A program made the translations under genes and the position numbers. Under the pieces are notes generated by a model. It ran no database searches, had not been told where the DNA came from, and saw nothing but the letters and a program-made list of their open reading frames with translations. Source: Cruorifilaria tuberocauda (taxonomy: Eukaryota; Nematoda; Chromadorea; Rhabditida; Onchocercidae). From it: a stretch of DNA of 38,014 bases. This document shows positions 33,901-38,014 of this stretch, one piece after another (position 1 is the stretch's first letter; every line of letters starts with the position of its first letter). The stretch spans positions 1 through 38,014 of the forward strand of contig JABVXU010000517.1 of assembly GCA_013365365.1 (NCBI GenBank). Direction: 5' to 3'.

Positions 33901-36046
33901 TTTTACAATTTTCCGTTAATAAAATAAGGAGACAGAATCCGGAAGATCCGGAAGAAAGTGTATCTGTAAGGATTTAATAAAAAATTCAATTTTACGGAAC
34001 CGTTAATATCGTATCTTGAAAGTTTATCAGGAAAATTTTCATTGAAGTCATTTATATTCCGTTTTTCTTTAACCTTCTTCAGGTAAAGAGACTCCAAAAA
34101 AATAGAGTGAAAATATCAAAATGAAAATGAAAATTGAAATATTTCATTTCGAATTATAATTACAACGATTACCAACCATGGAATTAACTATTATCTTAAC
34201 CTATCACGGGTAAATTTACAAACTTTATAGAATTTTAAATTGTTATATTAATTTTTGAATATTTAGGAGGTATTCTTTAATGTCTATGCTTACAAAATAA
34301 CATATTTGTATTTTAGGCTTGATTATTTAGAGATAGATTCAATAAGTAAAATATGAAATTGACATAATCAAAAGGAAAAAATTATTTATAAGTAGCGATT
34401 CAAATTTCAATATTAGTAGAATAGGTTATGAAGTTATTAGTTAATATTAAAACGGTTATAAATTTATTTAAAAAAATTAATAATAAAATATTGGAGGGTA
34501 ATTAGAGCTTGTATAAAATATTTCTTTTTAATTAAAATCAGTGAGTTGCTTTTCAGTAGTTTCAGAATTTAGCAAGGTTTAAGTATCAATTGGAACCTAT
34601 CAAAATGTATACGTCAATTGAGAGTAATCTCGATAAATAGACCAATTCTCCCAGGTACGTCTCGAAATTAGTATGTTACAAAGTTAATGCTACGTACGTA
34701 ATGCATACGTCATATTTCAAACAGTGAAATTTAATAACCAATGAAATATTTAACTGAACAAACCATATGGCAGTTCGAAGCGTACGTCAACTAGAACTGA
34801 ATGTCCTGTTGGACGACTTGTTCCAACGGTTTGACCGTTTCGAGTTTCCAGTTCCTGGTCAATTTGTAACCATTTACCTGGTCCTGCCTCATTGCTATAC
34901 TGTACTGATGTTAATGCTAAATAATGCACACCTGTAATTATGACAATTGTTTACTATATTGCTAATTAATGAGCAATAAGTGAATTAATTAGTAAATTAA
35001 TAAATAAAAGATAACAAATCACTGGTCATTGGACTTCTATAAAAAGTAACACAAGAGAAATAAAACTTAAATTAAGGTAAATCGCTAAAGTCAGTGATTA
35101 TGTATTATTCGGATGACGTAAGAATCACTTCATACGTAAGTAATACACACTTTTAGCACTTAGCAATCATAATAAATGAATGAAGATAGTTGATAATTAA
35201 TTAATAATTATTACTTTATAAAAAAATATAATAAAAATCTTGATATTTTAATTTCTAGAAATTTAAAATGACATTTGAAATTGATCAAAGTTTGATATGA
35301 ATTTCATTTCCATGATTTAATGATATTTATTCTGAGATCGCTTAGTCATTTTCTCAAACTTTTTTTTTCTTTAAATAAAATTTAATTTATCATCCATCTT
35401 TTCTCATTCTCTCTACCACAGCTCAATTTAATTTCTGCATTTACTCTGTAATGATTAACTTAATGAATTCAATTAGTCATAAAAAGCATACAAATTCAAA
35501 CATACAAACATAATTTTATAAGATTAAATTTGAAATTATCATATAAAGTAATTTTTTGAGGAAGAGTTATTAGAAGAGAAAATAAAAAACAATTTACTTA
35601 CCGAGAAGTTTATCCCATAGAATACCTTTATTCCAAAGTTCCAGCAACATGCCATCATCAATTCGATTTGTTTCACTAAAACAATACTCTGTTTTTTTCC
35701 ACTTGCTAATTTAAATTTAATTTCATCCATTTAAAACCTATTGATAAGTTAGATCAGTTTTAACTTATCAATTAACAATTAATGATAATGTATTCGATGA
35801 ATAAGCCATTCTTATGCTCCCTAATTGATAACAATTTTATCAGTGATTGAATTCATTGTAAACAAATGAGTGATTACTTTCAGGTGAATTATGATTGTTA
35901 AAAATTAATTAAAATTATAAGAAATTAAGCGAAACAAAAGTCTAACAAGATGAATTCTTGTTCCCAGCAAGGTTGATTGCCTTTTACTGCAACTGTAGTC
36001 GACTTTACATTTTGTAATTTTACAACAGCATATGAATTGAATTCAA
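320..36046 (-). CDS. unc-13: unc-13 (Munc13) long isoform, N-terminal half, 15 exons
   Basis: This is the gene-level entry. Join on the minus strand: 36046-35947, 35675-35602, 34931-34764, 33751-33681, 29719-29683, 26387-26239, 25027-24943, 22866-22698, 22475-22350, 21139-21023, 20092-19880, 19516-19400, 18441-18333, 2854-2732, 391-320. The total is 1730 nt, or 576 complete codons after a split first codon, with every junction phase-consistent and no stop. UNC-13/Munc13 acts at the presynaptic active zone, where it opens syntaxin and primes synaptic vesicles for fusion. Residues 1-113 are the C2A domain, which in the family binds UNC-10/RIM or homodimerises and lacks calcium ligands. About 140-475 is a low-complexity linker. 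About 485-511 is a basic Trp-containing helix like the calmodulin-binding site. About 535-576 is the conserved stretch before C1. The first exon and everything from C1 onward are outside what I can see. The family match is from recalled UNC-13 sequence and exon borders are by eye; identity is very sure, single borders slightly less so. Confidence 0.93.
392..2731 (-). other. Intron between exons n and o
   Basis: 2.34 kb of AT-rich intron. It contains homopolymer A/T runs, GAATTTGAATTT strings near 1900-2200 and the hairpin at 1918. I see no exon or gene on either strand. Confidence 0.7.
1918..1946. other. 11-bp stem hairpin
   Basis: TTTTAACTGAA and TTCAGTTAAAA are separated by TTTGAA, in the intron between exons n and o. 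It is surrounded by repeated TTGAATTTGAATTT strings. Confidence 0.5.
2732..2854 (-). CDS. unc-13: unc-13 exon n: conserved segment before C1
   Basis: It encodes [20 protein letters not shown], then [20 protein letters not shown] and L. It corresponds to Munc13-1 IDSMPDIRKRKPIPLVSDL, so it is clearly the pre-C1 region. The acceptor is TGATATTTCAG and the donor GAACTG|GTATGT. It is 123 nt, 41 codons, phase 0 on both sides. It can accept either exon m (long isoform) or the M-like exon, both of which end in phase 0. Confidence 0.94.
2855..4782 (-). other. Intron between the M-like exon and exon n
   Basis: 1.93 kb, also part of the 15.5-kb long-isoform intron. It holds CTCATACTAAT repeats (3120-3215) and the 44-bp duplication at 4117. 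The short frames at 3738-3920 and 4441-4626 are Phe/Ile/Asn-rich and look non-coding. Confidence 0.7.
4117..4204. repeat. 44-bp tandem duplication
   Basis: AATTTGAACTTTAAATCATT, then TTTAAATAATCCTCCCT and ATCATT, is present twice in a row with one or two changes. It lies 0.6 kb downstream (gene sense) of the M-like exon. Confidence 0.95.
4783..5280 (-). CDS. unc-13: Probable alternative first exon of a short unc-13 isoform (M-like)
   Basis: A single 498-nt open exon starts with ATG at 5280 and ends at a perfect donor, CGTAAG|GTAAGTT, in phase 0. It could therefore be spliced directly to exon n (2854-2732), which also starts in phase 0. The protein begins [20 protein letters not shown] and continues with the basic [15 protein letters not shown]; the rest is Ser/Thr/Lys-rich. 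The open frame extends upstream of ATG, but no strong phase-0 acceptor is present (a poor GGTACAG|CCC exists three codons in), so inclusion in the long isoform is unlikely. An AATCAG acceptor 37 nt upstream of ATG could serve trans-splicing or a 5' UTR intron. Known biology: C. elegans unc-13 has an internal promoter giving a form without C2A. That this exon is its equivalent is inference from position, phase and coding quality. Confidence 0.72.
5375..5382 (-). promoter_or_regulatory. ATGCAAAT octamer upstream of the M-like first exon
   Basis: A perfect POU-domain octamer (ATGCAAAT on the minus strand) lies about 95-102 bp upstream of the putative ATG at 5280. POU factors such as UNC-86 control many nematode neuronal genes, and an unc-13 internal promoter would be neuronal. 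The octamer occurs by chance a few times in a 38-kb AT-rich window, so this is only suggestive. Between it and the ATG is a 7-bp stem hairpin, AACGTGA/TCACGTT. Confidence 0.3.
6369..6432 (+). repeat. 22-bp direct repeat, 42 bp apart
   Basis: TACCTTACAGGTAATTTATG plus AT occurs exactly twice (6369-6390 and 6411-6432). Each copy contains a juxtaposed acceptor-like CTTACAG and donor-like GTAATT on the plus strand. GA/CT microsatellite sequence lies just upstream at 6175-6250. Confidence 0.9.
6870..7818 (+). repeat. 123-bp higher-order minisatellite, about 7.5 copies
   Basis: Near-identical 123-bp units start (at ATGAGAAGATCG) at 6999, 7122, 7245, 7368, 7491, 7615 and 7738. Each unit consists of two diverged half-units of about 66 and 57 bp that both begin AGAAGATCGA. 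More diverged single monomers lie just upstream (about 6800-6998). Copies differ by only a few bases; one base insertion near 7563 makes one period 124. The period is a multiple of three, which gives long plus-strand open frames (7122-7598, 7615-7818). These are broken by the insertion and by a TGA at 7071 and are not a gene. Confidence 0.95.
8762..8950 (+). CDS. Unrecognised short open frame with coding-like composition
   Basis: This is a 62-codon plus-strand frame starting [20 protein letters not shown] and continuing [20 protein letters not shown] before turning AT-rich and ending at TGA. Its middle (8825-8900) is richer in G+C than its surroundings (it contains CCGCGG) and has varied codon use. 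A TTGTTTCAG acceptor-like site at 8817-8825 precedes GIIRDTADE. It could be a small nested gene, a lone exon or a decayed exon inside the large unc-13 intron. I recognise no family. Confidence that it is translated is low. Confidence 0.2.
   Translation: MSLDILASYQTTFKLFPTIVSGIIRDTADETLDELKQPRNEGRNINFVSPIFINLNNHFQLI
9531..10018 (+). repeat. TG/TATG microsatellite, about 490 bp
   Basis: A run of TG followed by long TATG/TGTATG tracts with repeated TATTACATGTATG interruptions. In the unc-13 pre-mRNA it reads as CA/CATA repeats. Cys/Tyr/Val and His/Thr-rich open frames on both strands over it come from the repeat and are not genes. Confidence 0.97.
10262..10640. repeat. Degenerate A-rich repeat (AAAGTAAAACAATAAGTA)
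   Basis: The string AAAACAATAAGTA recurs at least four times (around 10296, 10349, 10551, 10608), often followed by ATAGGTAAAGGA and AAAGTAAATGAA. It is a scattered, decayed tandem family with unrelated sequence between the copies. Confidence 0.75.
10985..11480. repeat. Degenerate ~40-bp tandem repeat (AAACCAGCCTAGGACTT)
   Basis: About a dozen decayed copies of a unit such as AAAAACCAGCCTAGGACTTT followed by AAATAAAGCA, with variants (CAGTTCAGGATTT, CAGTTTAGGACTT, TTGCCTAGAACTT). The unit is of higher G+C than the surroundings. It has no coding potential. Confidence 0.85.
12416..12557 (+). pseudogene. Orphan unc-13 C2B exon, inverted inside the host unc-13 intron
   Basis: On the plus strand, opposite to the host gene, a 142-nt exon with intact splice signals (GATTTTGCAG acceptor, CTT|GTAAGT donor) encodes [21 protein letters not shown], then [20 protein letters not shown] and WNEKFF. 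This is the first half of the UNC-13 C2B domain, almost residue for residue. The loop-1 calcium-ligand aspartates (AKD, SDPYV) are present. Phase is 1 in and 2 out, and there is no stop or frameshift. I found no neighbouring plus-strand exon for C1 or for the rest of C2B (the expected ECHN...RVWDED) within several kb, and the host gene still has its own pre-C1 exons to the left. It is therefore a lone duplicated or misplaced exon. I call it a pseudogene fragment because it cannot be spliced into the minus-strand mRNA, but the preserved frame means it is recent, constrained or an assembly artefact. An overlapping minus-strand ORF (12250-12519) is its shadow. Confidence 0.85.
12885..13040. repeat. 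Two-copy ~70-bp direct repeat
   Basis: AATATAGATCATCCATTCAAG, then AAAATCAGCTC, is repeated as AATATAGATTCATTCAGG, then AAAATCAGCTCC. It starts about 330 bp downstream of the orphan C2B exon and is not obviously part of it. Confidence 0.65.
13745..14245. repeat. Degenerate pyrimidine-rich tandem repeat, unit ~30-40 bp
   Basis: About 500 bp of decayed copies of ACTTCAAACTTCTGGCTATT followed by ATCAGCTTACTTCT. The plus strand is strongly CT-rich here, so the pre-mRNA strand is purine-rich. Confidence 0.88.
15675..16190. repeat. Three-copy ~150-190-bp direct repeat carrying octamers
   Basis: Copies begin near 15675, 15866 and 16020 with GAATCACTATAAAATTA or a close variant (GGATCACTAT in the second), followed by GATAGCTTACTAAATTATAA and an AATTATGCAAATGATTCG-like core. 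They end in AATAATGATAATAA-type sequence. Each copy keeps a perfect ATGCAAAT (15775, 15949, 16101) although the surrounding sequence has diverged. Confidence 0.85.
17045..17130. repeat. Short tandem repeat AGTTATTGATATCAG
   Basis: AGTTATTGATATCAG occurs four times, in alternation with TAGAGTA spacers, and then once as a variant with an extra T. GATATC palindromes recur in register. A smaller imperfect repeat (GATACTCC.CTTGAA, CAGTACC) follows at 17195-17290. Confidence 0.85.
17700..18015. repeat. Two-copy ~170-bp repeat with AGCATATGAT motifs
   Basis: AAATTACGATTAGCATATGAT followed by a TATTTTGTATTTT-containing tail is present twice (about 17705-17860 and 17875-18010). The half-unit GCATACGATAAG/GCATACGATCAAG precedes each copy. 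Confidence 0.8.
18333..18441 (-). CDS. unc-13: unc-13 exon m: calmodulin-binding-like basic helix
   Basis: It encodes [20 protein letters not shown], then [17 protein letters not shown]. The [15 protein letters not shown] segment is a basic amphipathic helix with an anchoring Trp, placed where Munc13-1 has its calmodulin-binding site (family pattern: basic residues, W, hydrophobic spacing, upstream of C1). The acceptor is TTATTTTCAG and the donor ATTAAG|GTTATC. Phase is 2 in and 0 out. It is followed by the 15.5-kb intron. The functional assignment is by position and pattern. Confidence 0.93.
19400..19516 (-). CDS. unc-13: unc-13 exon l: linker before the calmodulin-binding helix, symmetric 2-2 exon
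   Basis: The reading frame gives [20 protein letters not shown], then [19 protein letters not shown]. The acceptor is AATATTTGCAG and the donor AACAA|GTAATC. It is 117 nt, with phase 2 in and out. Open frames on both strands over this exon in other phases are shadows of it. Confidence 0.9.
19627..19840. repeat. TTAC/TATTA low-complexity tract
   Basis: Repeated TATATTACTTTTTAT and TTATTACTTTGTATTAC strings within the intron between exons k and l. Tyr/Leu/Ile-only open frames in all three plus frames come from this tract and are not genes. Confidence 0.85.
19880..20092 (-). CDS. unc-13: unc-13 exon k: Ser/Glu/Asp-rich linker, symmetric 2-2 exon
   Basis: It encodes [20 protein letters not shown] and continues [20 protein letters not shown], then [20 protein letters not shown], ending [10 protein letters not shown]. 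It is the longest linker exon visible (213 nt). The acceptor is AATTTATAG and the donor GAAAA|GTATTT. Phase is 2 in and 2 out. The serine-rich acidic repeats ([14 protein letters not shown]) look like phosphorylation-prone disordered sequence. Confidence 0.9.
20487..20605 (+). repeat. CAT/ATC trinucleotide repeat
   Basis: An interrupted (CAT)n tract of about 115 bp in the intron upstream of exon k. A His-rich open frame (20469-20660) is an artefact of the repeat. In the transcript strand it reads as (ATG)n/(GAT)n. Confidence 0.95.
21023..21139 (-). CDS. unc-13: unc-13 exon j: acidic linker, symmetric 2-2 exon
   Basis: The exon reads [20 protein letters not shown], then [19 protein letters not shown]. 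The acceptor CTTTTTCCAG is strong and the donor AAG|GTTAGA moderate. It is 117 nt, with phase 2 on both sides. Two Trp residues sit in an acidic context ([14 protein letters not shown]), which could be short binding motifs; I know of no assigned partner. Confidence 0.89.
22350..22475 (-). CDS. unc-13: unc-13 exon i: Tyr/His/Asp-rich linker, symmetric 2-2 exon
   Basis: It encodes [20 protein letters not shown] followed by [19 protein letters not shown]. The acceptor is TTGATTATAG and the donor TTAAG|GTGAGA. It is separated from exon h by the shortest intron of the region outside C2A (222 bp). The 126 nt length and phase 2 on both sides mean it can be included or skipped without altering the frame. 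Composition is that of a disordered segment. Confidence 0.88.
22698..22866 (-). CDS. unc-13: unc-13 exon h: linker, Arg/Met/Tyr-rich
   Basis: The translation starts [20 protein letters not shown] and continues with [20 protein letters not shown], ending in an acidic His-containing tail ([12 protein letters not shown]). The acceptor is GTGAATTTAG, which restores the split codon from exon g. The donor AAG|GTCGTT is weak at +3 but gives phase 2, matching the next four exons. No known domain is visible. The region corresponds to the poorly conserved linker between C2A and the calmodulin-binding site of long UNC-13 isoforms. Confidence 0.87.
22980..23020. other. 18-bp stem hairpin
   Basis: ATTAGCACAGATTTAAAA and TTTTAAATCTATGCTAAT form an 18-bp stem with one mismatch and a 5-nt loop. 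It lies in the intron just upstream (gene sense) of exon h. Confidence 0.6.
23411..23935 (+). repeat. TG-rich satellite with an embedded ~77-bp tandem unit
   Basis: About 520 bp of TGTATG/TGTGTA sequence in the intron between exons g and h. Within it a unit starting GTACGTGAGTGTGTGTATGT and ending in TATGTTTTCGTAC is tandemly duplicated (about 23596-23673 and 23673-23732). GTACGTGAGT recurs near 23921. All Cys/Val/Tyr and His/Thr frames here are repeat artefacts. Confidence 0.93.
24409..24470 (+). repeat. GA microsatellite
   Basis: (GA)n with a GGGAGGGAGG interruption. It follows about 350 bp of purine-rich plus strand (24000-24360), so the pre-mRNA carries a long polypyrimidine stretch here, far from any acceptor. 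Confidence 0.95.
24785..24898. repeat. ATAAAATATAAT and TAAT short tandem repeats
   Basis: AAAATATAATATAAAT repeats at 24796-24835 and a pure (TAAT)n run at 24871-24898, just downstream (in the gene's sense) of the exon g donor at 24943. Confidence 0.85.
24943..25027 (-). CDS. unc-13: unc-13 exon g: linker
   Basis: It encodes [20 protein letters not shown] and then QIEQAQKP, a hydrophilic acidic linker without a domain. The acceptor is GGTATTACAG. An upstream acceptor (CGTAAACAG, exon start 25036) would add Val-Leu-Gln in the same frame, so the start is uncertain by nine bases. The donor is CCAA|GTTTGT, giving phase 1 and a split Ile codon with exon h. An internal CAG|GTGATA is an alternative donor that would also leave phase 1. 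Confidence 0.8.
25860..26250 (-). repeat. Three-copy repeat that includes the exon f donor border
   Basis: Read on the gene strand, CAATTTGAACAG|GTAATTCG (exon f end, donor at 26239/26238) is followed by about 160 bp that is repeated. The second copy has the identical border CAATTTGAACAG|GTAATTCG at 26076/26075. A third, more diverged copy has a GTAATT core at about 25967. Each unit also shares the GAATATCATAGTAATTTTAA-like block. The exon coding sequence further upstream is not copied, so these are intronic decoy donors. Confidence 0.9.
26239..26387 (-). CDS. unc-13: unc-13 exon f: linker with acidic [15 protein letters not shown] motif
   Basis: The exon reads [20 protein letters not shown], then [19 protein letters not shown], and ends NSLQFEQ. 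The [16 protein letters not shown] string is one I associate with nematode UNC-13 just after the C2A extension. The acceptor is TTTTTTTCCAG and the donor GAACAG|GTAATT. Phase is 1 in and 0 out. A longer ORF that runs into intron sequence on both sides is not the exon. The donor end of this exon has been copied into the following intron (see the repeat at 25860-26250). Confidence 0.94.
27125..27610. repeat. Two-copy diverged direct repeat, ~170-250 bp
   Basis: The block AAAAAATTTCCATAGCTGAA, then GGAGCTAATAGTGTAAAGC, TTAATGTCTAAA and TTTCAAATTGTAAGTTGAAAA (27131-27300), recurs at 27347-27605 with substitutions and an A-rich insertion. Both copies end near AATAGAC..AAATTATTACTT. Confidence 0.82.
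28995..29145. repeat. Two-copy ~85-bp tandem duplication
   Basis: TTTAATTTGTTAAATAAAAA, then TTTCAAGTTAAGAAATCACG, repeats as TTTAATTTGCTAAGTAAAAA, then TTTCAAGTTAAATAATCGAG. It lies within the 3.3-kb intron between exons e and f. Confidence 0.75.
29683..29719 (-). CDS. unc-13: unc-13 exon e: 37-nt micro-exon
   Basis: This is a very short exon, [12 protein letters not shown] plus one base. The acceptor is TCATTTCAG and the donor is CGTT|GTAAGT, both excellent. It lies alone between introns of 3.96 kb and 3.30 kb. Phase is 0 in and 1 out, which is exactly what is needed to link exon d to exon f, where the split codon is Ser. Skipping it would shift the frame. It is supported by the splice signals and by frame continuity rather than by a domain. 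Confidence 0.85.
30155..30622. repeat. Dispersed ~90-bp duplication, two copies about 380 bp apart
   Basis: Copy 1 (about 30155-30245) and copy 2 (about 30533-30622) share TTTAATTTCC.ATTAACAGAC, then AATTT.TCCTAAATT.AAATC and GTAAATA, along with CTTTAACTTTTCAAT/CTTTAGCTTCTCAAT. A short 22-bp tandem (TATGCTGATAAGAGACTGA) lies just before copy 1, at 30096-30141. Confidence 0.75.
30895..31190 (+). repeat. AAT trinucleotide repeat with duplicated segment
   Basis: Long (AAT)n/(TAA)n runs. A block GGTAATAATTAGCGATAGTG, then ATGATAAAAAAAATAATAATTG, is repeated with small changes. Leu/Tyr-only minus-strand frames over it are artefacts. Confidence 0.95.
31590..31845 (+). repeat. 33-bp tandem repeat, about 7 copies
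   Basis: Units of TTTCATTTCTAATTTCTTTG followed by ATATTTTATTAA, nearly identical for four copies and then decaying. They lie in the 3.96-kb intron between exons d and e. A small AAACTTATCAAACTTATCAG duplication follows at 31968-32016. Confidence 0.93.
32144..32171. other. Compact hairpin with GC-rich loop
   Basis: TTCGTATGAT pairs perfectly with ATCATACGAA over 10 bp around the 8-nt loop CGGCCCCA. GGTGGCGAGAGA precedes it and AACAAAAAAT follows. It is the most G+C-rich spot of the 3.96-kb intron. Function unknown. Confidence 0.6.
32991..33070. other. 80-nt hairpin with 18-bp perfect stem
   Basis: TATACCTGTATAATATGT (32991-33008) pairs perfectly with 33053-33070. After a small internal bulge a second stem (GTGCTAA/TTAGCAC) closes a loop of about 20 nt. 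Size and shape resemble a small RNA precursor or a tiny inverted-repeat element, but the AT-rich stem and lack of homology leave this open. Confidence 0.6.
33681..33751 (-). CDS. unc-13: unc-13 exon d: helical segment after C2A
   Basis: It encodes [20 protein letters not shown] followed by MEIG. UNC-13 and Munc13 have a comparable acidic/Leu-rich helix (AEELQ.KL..L) immediately after the FELP end of C2A. The acceptor is TTTTTTACAG and the donor is ATTGGT|GTATGT. An overlapping donor two bases upstream (ATTG|GTGTAT) would leave phase 1 and break the reading frame in exon e, so the GTATGT choice is preferred. Phase is 1 in and 0 out. Confidence 0.9.
33752..35601 (-). other. Introns around exon c
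   Basis: Introns of 1012 bp (33752-34763) and 670 bp (34932-35601). They are AT-rich with several TACGTCA/TGACGTA words (34610, 34706, 35114; another inside exon c at 34783). No other gene is seen; the minus frame 33903-34097 is not supported by splice sites that fit the transcript phase. Confidence 0.65.
34764..34931 (-). CDS. unc-13: unc-13 exon c: C2A domain, C-terminal strands
   Basis: The translation begins [19 protein letters not shown], continues [20 protein letters not shown] and ends [11 protein letters not shown]. This is the most recognisable piece of UNC-13 C2A: the [14 protein letters not shown] and LVDVRFELP strings are typical of nematode UNC-13 long isoforms. The acceptor is ATAATTACAG and the donor ATATG|GTTTGT. 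Phase is 1 in and 1 out, so the 168 nt exon is symmetric. The C2A fold ends here; Asp residues that would bind calcium in other C2 domains are not evident, as expected for this calcium-independent domain. Confidence 0.96.
35602..35675 (-). CDS. unc-13: unc-13 exon b: C2A domain, middle
   Basis: It encodes [19 protein letters not shown] and then WDKLLG, which closely follows the UNC-13 C2A motif (ETNRLDTGLLVELW.KG..WDKLVG). The acceptor is TTGTTTTAG and the donor is CTCG|GTAAGTAA, a near-perfect consensus. The 74 nt exon enters at phase 2 and leaves at phase 1, joining exon c through a split Gly codon. An in-frame ATG upstream makes a longer open frame to 35730, but that extension runs into the intron and is not coding. 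Confidence 0.95.
35947..36046 (-). CDS. unc-13: unc-13 exon a: C2A domain, N-terminal beta strands
   Basis: This exon encodes the first visible part of C2A. The stretch [20 protein letters not shown] matches the UNC-13/Munc13 N-terminal core (in the family: QNVKSTT.....PCWEQDF). The acceptor is AATTACAG (first exon base 36046) and the donor is TT|GTTAGA. It enters with two bases of a split codon and ends phase 2; the last Phe codon is completed by exon b to read EFIFETNR. GTTAGA is not a strong donor, but it is the only one that gives the expected FETNR junction. The start codon lies further upstream; I could not find the preceding exon in 36047-38014. Confidence 0.9.
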
Positions 36047-38014
36047 CTGTAATTATTGTGAGTTCAAATTATTGGTGAAATTTGAAAGCTGTTTTAAAAC
36101 TATTCAAGTGAAAATTGTATTTTAATAAATTATTTCAGAAATTTAAAAAGTATTCAAATAATTAAATTAAATCAAAAGTATGCGAAAACTAATTGATCAA
36201 TTAGTTTTATTGATTTTTTTAAAAATCATGATTAATTCTATTTTGATGAAATTTAAAAATTTAAACAACATAATAAACAGAAAGATTATCTCAGATGAAT
36301 ATTTCGCTTGTAATAACTTTTATTTTATAATCATTAATTGAAGTGTTAATTACCTGAATTGTTTCAGTAGAATTTTTCATTATTATTTTCTAAACTTAAA
36401 TGATAGTACGAATTCTCAGTTAAATATTAAATGCTAATTTAGGTTATTGCTAGGTAAAATATTTCAACGATATAAGATTGCATAATTGAACTATTTGTTC
36501 ATTCGCCATTTCCCATTTCTTTTAAATGTTTTAATTATTAAAAAATTAAAATGCAAAAAATTATTTATGCTCAATTTATTTATTCGCTATGTGTTAAAAC
36601 GAAACTTTTTTAAAAATATTTTGCATATCAATAATTTCTCTAATTTTCCCTGCGAAATAATAAGGTCTGAAGTAATAATAATCACTTGAAAACAAATAAA
36701 TATCCTTGAAACATGAATTCATGGATAAACTAAGTACTTCACGAATACAAATGCAATGCAGCAAACTCTTCAGATTGTCTAATTTTTAGTTTGAAACAAA
36801 GAGAAGCTTACATTTGAAGTAGCAATAGTTAATTATGAAATATTGAAACATGAAATTATTATTACTTTAGGAAAATCACAAGGAAAATTCGAGGAAATAC
36901 TGATATCTAAAACTTCGAGAATTAGATTTTCAATAAAATCATTTCTAATTCAATGCTGTTCGTTGAAGTTTAAAAAAGTTTCCTTCAATCATTTTCAATG
37001 AAAAATTTACTTCTTAAAATTTAGTGAATTTAAAAAAAAAACGAGAATAATTCATGAAACTGATTCACTTTTAGCATGATAAAAATGATCAATCATTCTT
37101 CATTTCGTTAAATACTTGACTGTGATGATAAAAATGATAATTGTGATAAGTGCAATGTACTATTTGCTAACTAAATTATTCAGTATATTTAAGTGAATCA
37201 ATAAAATATTGATTTTACTAACAATGAGCACATTTTCTTATCATGCTAAATAAATTTCGCTAATCATTATGAGAGTAATGATATCTCCCAGTAATTATCA
37301 GAGGCAGATCACTTGCTCAGAGGAAAATATTTTTAAAATAAAAATTTAATCAAAAGTACAAACTTTTCCCTCTCGAAAAAACATAAAAACAATAAAAAAG
37401 AAAAAAAAGTAAGGAAAAAAGACAATAAAATTAAATTTCTATGTGTTAAATAAATAAATTGGTAGACTCTGTGAAAAAAAGATTGATAATAAATTCTAAC
37501 AAAAAGTAAATTGATTAATTCTCAAAATCAATTTTCGTTAATTTCTTTTTCGTCATTTTCACAGAAATATATTTAAATACGAAAATTGTGAATTCATTTA
37601 AACGAAAAATTGTTAATTAAAGAAAATTAATTGAAATATCTTTGATAAGCTCAAGTTTCGCAGTTATCATTCATTGGAAATGGGAAAGTTAACAAAAAAA
37701 GTTCATTTAAACAAAAGATCAGAGAATTTGAACTTTCAAACTTGTTCATTTTTCAATCTTTTATTGCAACAAATATGCATTAATAATAATTTCATTTATT
37801 TGAATTCGAATTAGAACTTTCGAACTTGTTTGAACAAATCGTCATCTAAATTATTTTATAGTATGCAAAGAACCACATAGAAATTAAAGAATCAAACTTA
37901 AGATTTAAATATTATTTATTTTTTTTAAATTAAATAACTTTATAAGGAGGTCAAATTCTAATCATTTTACACTAGTAATAATTAATAAATTTATTCAAAT
38001 ATATGACAACACGA
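36047..38014 (-). other. 5' side of the visible gene, no exon recognised
   Basis: Nearly 2 kb upstream of exon a. The exon encoding the first C2A residues should end in phase 1, and I could not find a convincing match. A minus-strand ATG-led 9-codon frame ending at CAG|GTAATT (36354-36380) has the wrong phase (0). The rest is AT-rich sequence. Confidence 0.6.
36185..36208. other. 24-bp perfect palindrome
   Basis: AAAACTAATTGA followed directly by TCAATTAGTTTT, centred on TGATCA. It contains TAATTGA/TCAATTA homeodomain-type cores and lies 140 bp upstream of the first visible exon. Palindromes of this length are rare even at this base composition, but no function can be shown. Confidence 0.5.

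Noticed and set aside
36354..36380. ATG-led 9-codon minus-strand frame ending at CAG|GTAATT as a possible unc-13 first exon
   Set aside because: It ends in phase 0, but exon a needs a preceding phase-1 exon, and the peptide (MKNSTETIQ) does not match the UNC-13 N terminus.
1..38014. tRNA, rRNA, spliced-leader RNA, transposase or CRISPR features
   Set aside because: I scanned by eye and found no cloverleaf with tRNA boxes, no SL sequence, no reverse transcriptase or transposase motif and no regularly spaced identical repeats with unique spacers.

Overview
This window is a piece of an AT-rich nematode nuclear genome. It has small exons inside large, repeat-filled introns and nematode-type splice sites (TTTCAG-like acceptors, GTAAGT or GTATGT donors). 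The one gene I can support with confidence lies on the minus strand and spans almost the whole window. It is unc-13 (the Munc13 family), the presynaptic vesicle-priming factor. I traced 15 exons that join without a single phase break from about 36.05 kb down to 0.32 kb, giving 576 complete codons. They encode, in order: the C2A domain, a linker, a long acidic and Tyr/Ser-rich low-complexity region, a basic calmodulin-binding-like helix, and the segment just before the C1 domain. The first exon is not visible (right of my most 5' exon or beyond the window). C1, C2B, MUN and C2C should lie left of position 1. The size of the introns (up to 15.5 kb) and the base composition suggest a clade III (spirurid or filarial type) nematode, but that is inference.

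Layout, from right to left along the gene: 36.05-38.0 kb, 5' side with no recognised exon; 33.7-36.05 kb, four exons for C2A and its C-terminal extension; 18.3-33.7 kb, nine exons of the variable linker, ending in the calmodulin-binding-like helix; 2.9-18.3 kb, one 15.5-kb intron of the long isoform; 0.3-2.9 kb, two exons shared by both isoforms. Inside the 15.5-kb intron, at 4783-5280, is a 166-codon open exon that begins with ATG and ends with a perfect phase-0 donor. I interpret it as the alternative first exon of a shorter isoform that lacks C2A, comparable to the UNC-13 M form of C. elegans.

The most striking feature is also in that intron. At 12416-12557 on the PLUS strand sits an intact, splice-site-flanked exon encoding the first half of the UNC-13 C2B domain. 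It is antisense to the host gene and in the wrong order, upstream of C1. A simple local inversion cannot explain it. It is a duplicated or transposed exon, or an assembly error.

The introns hold many tandem repeats: a 123-bp higher-order minisatellite, two TG/TATG microsatellites, CAT, AAT and GA arrays, several degenerate 30-190 bp families, duplicated intron segments (one copies an exon-intron border with its donor), and a few strong hairpins. I recognised no tRNA, rRNA, CRISPR or transposase gene. Almost all other short open frames are low-complexity or repeat-derived.
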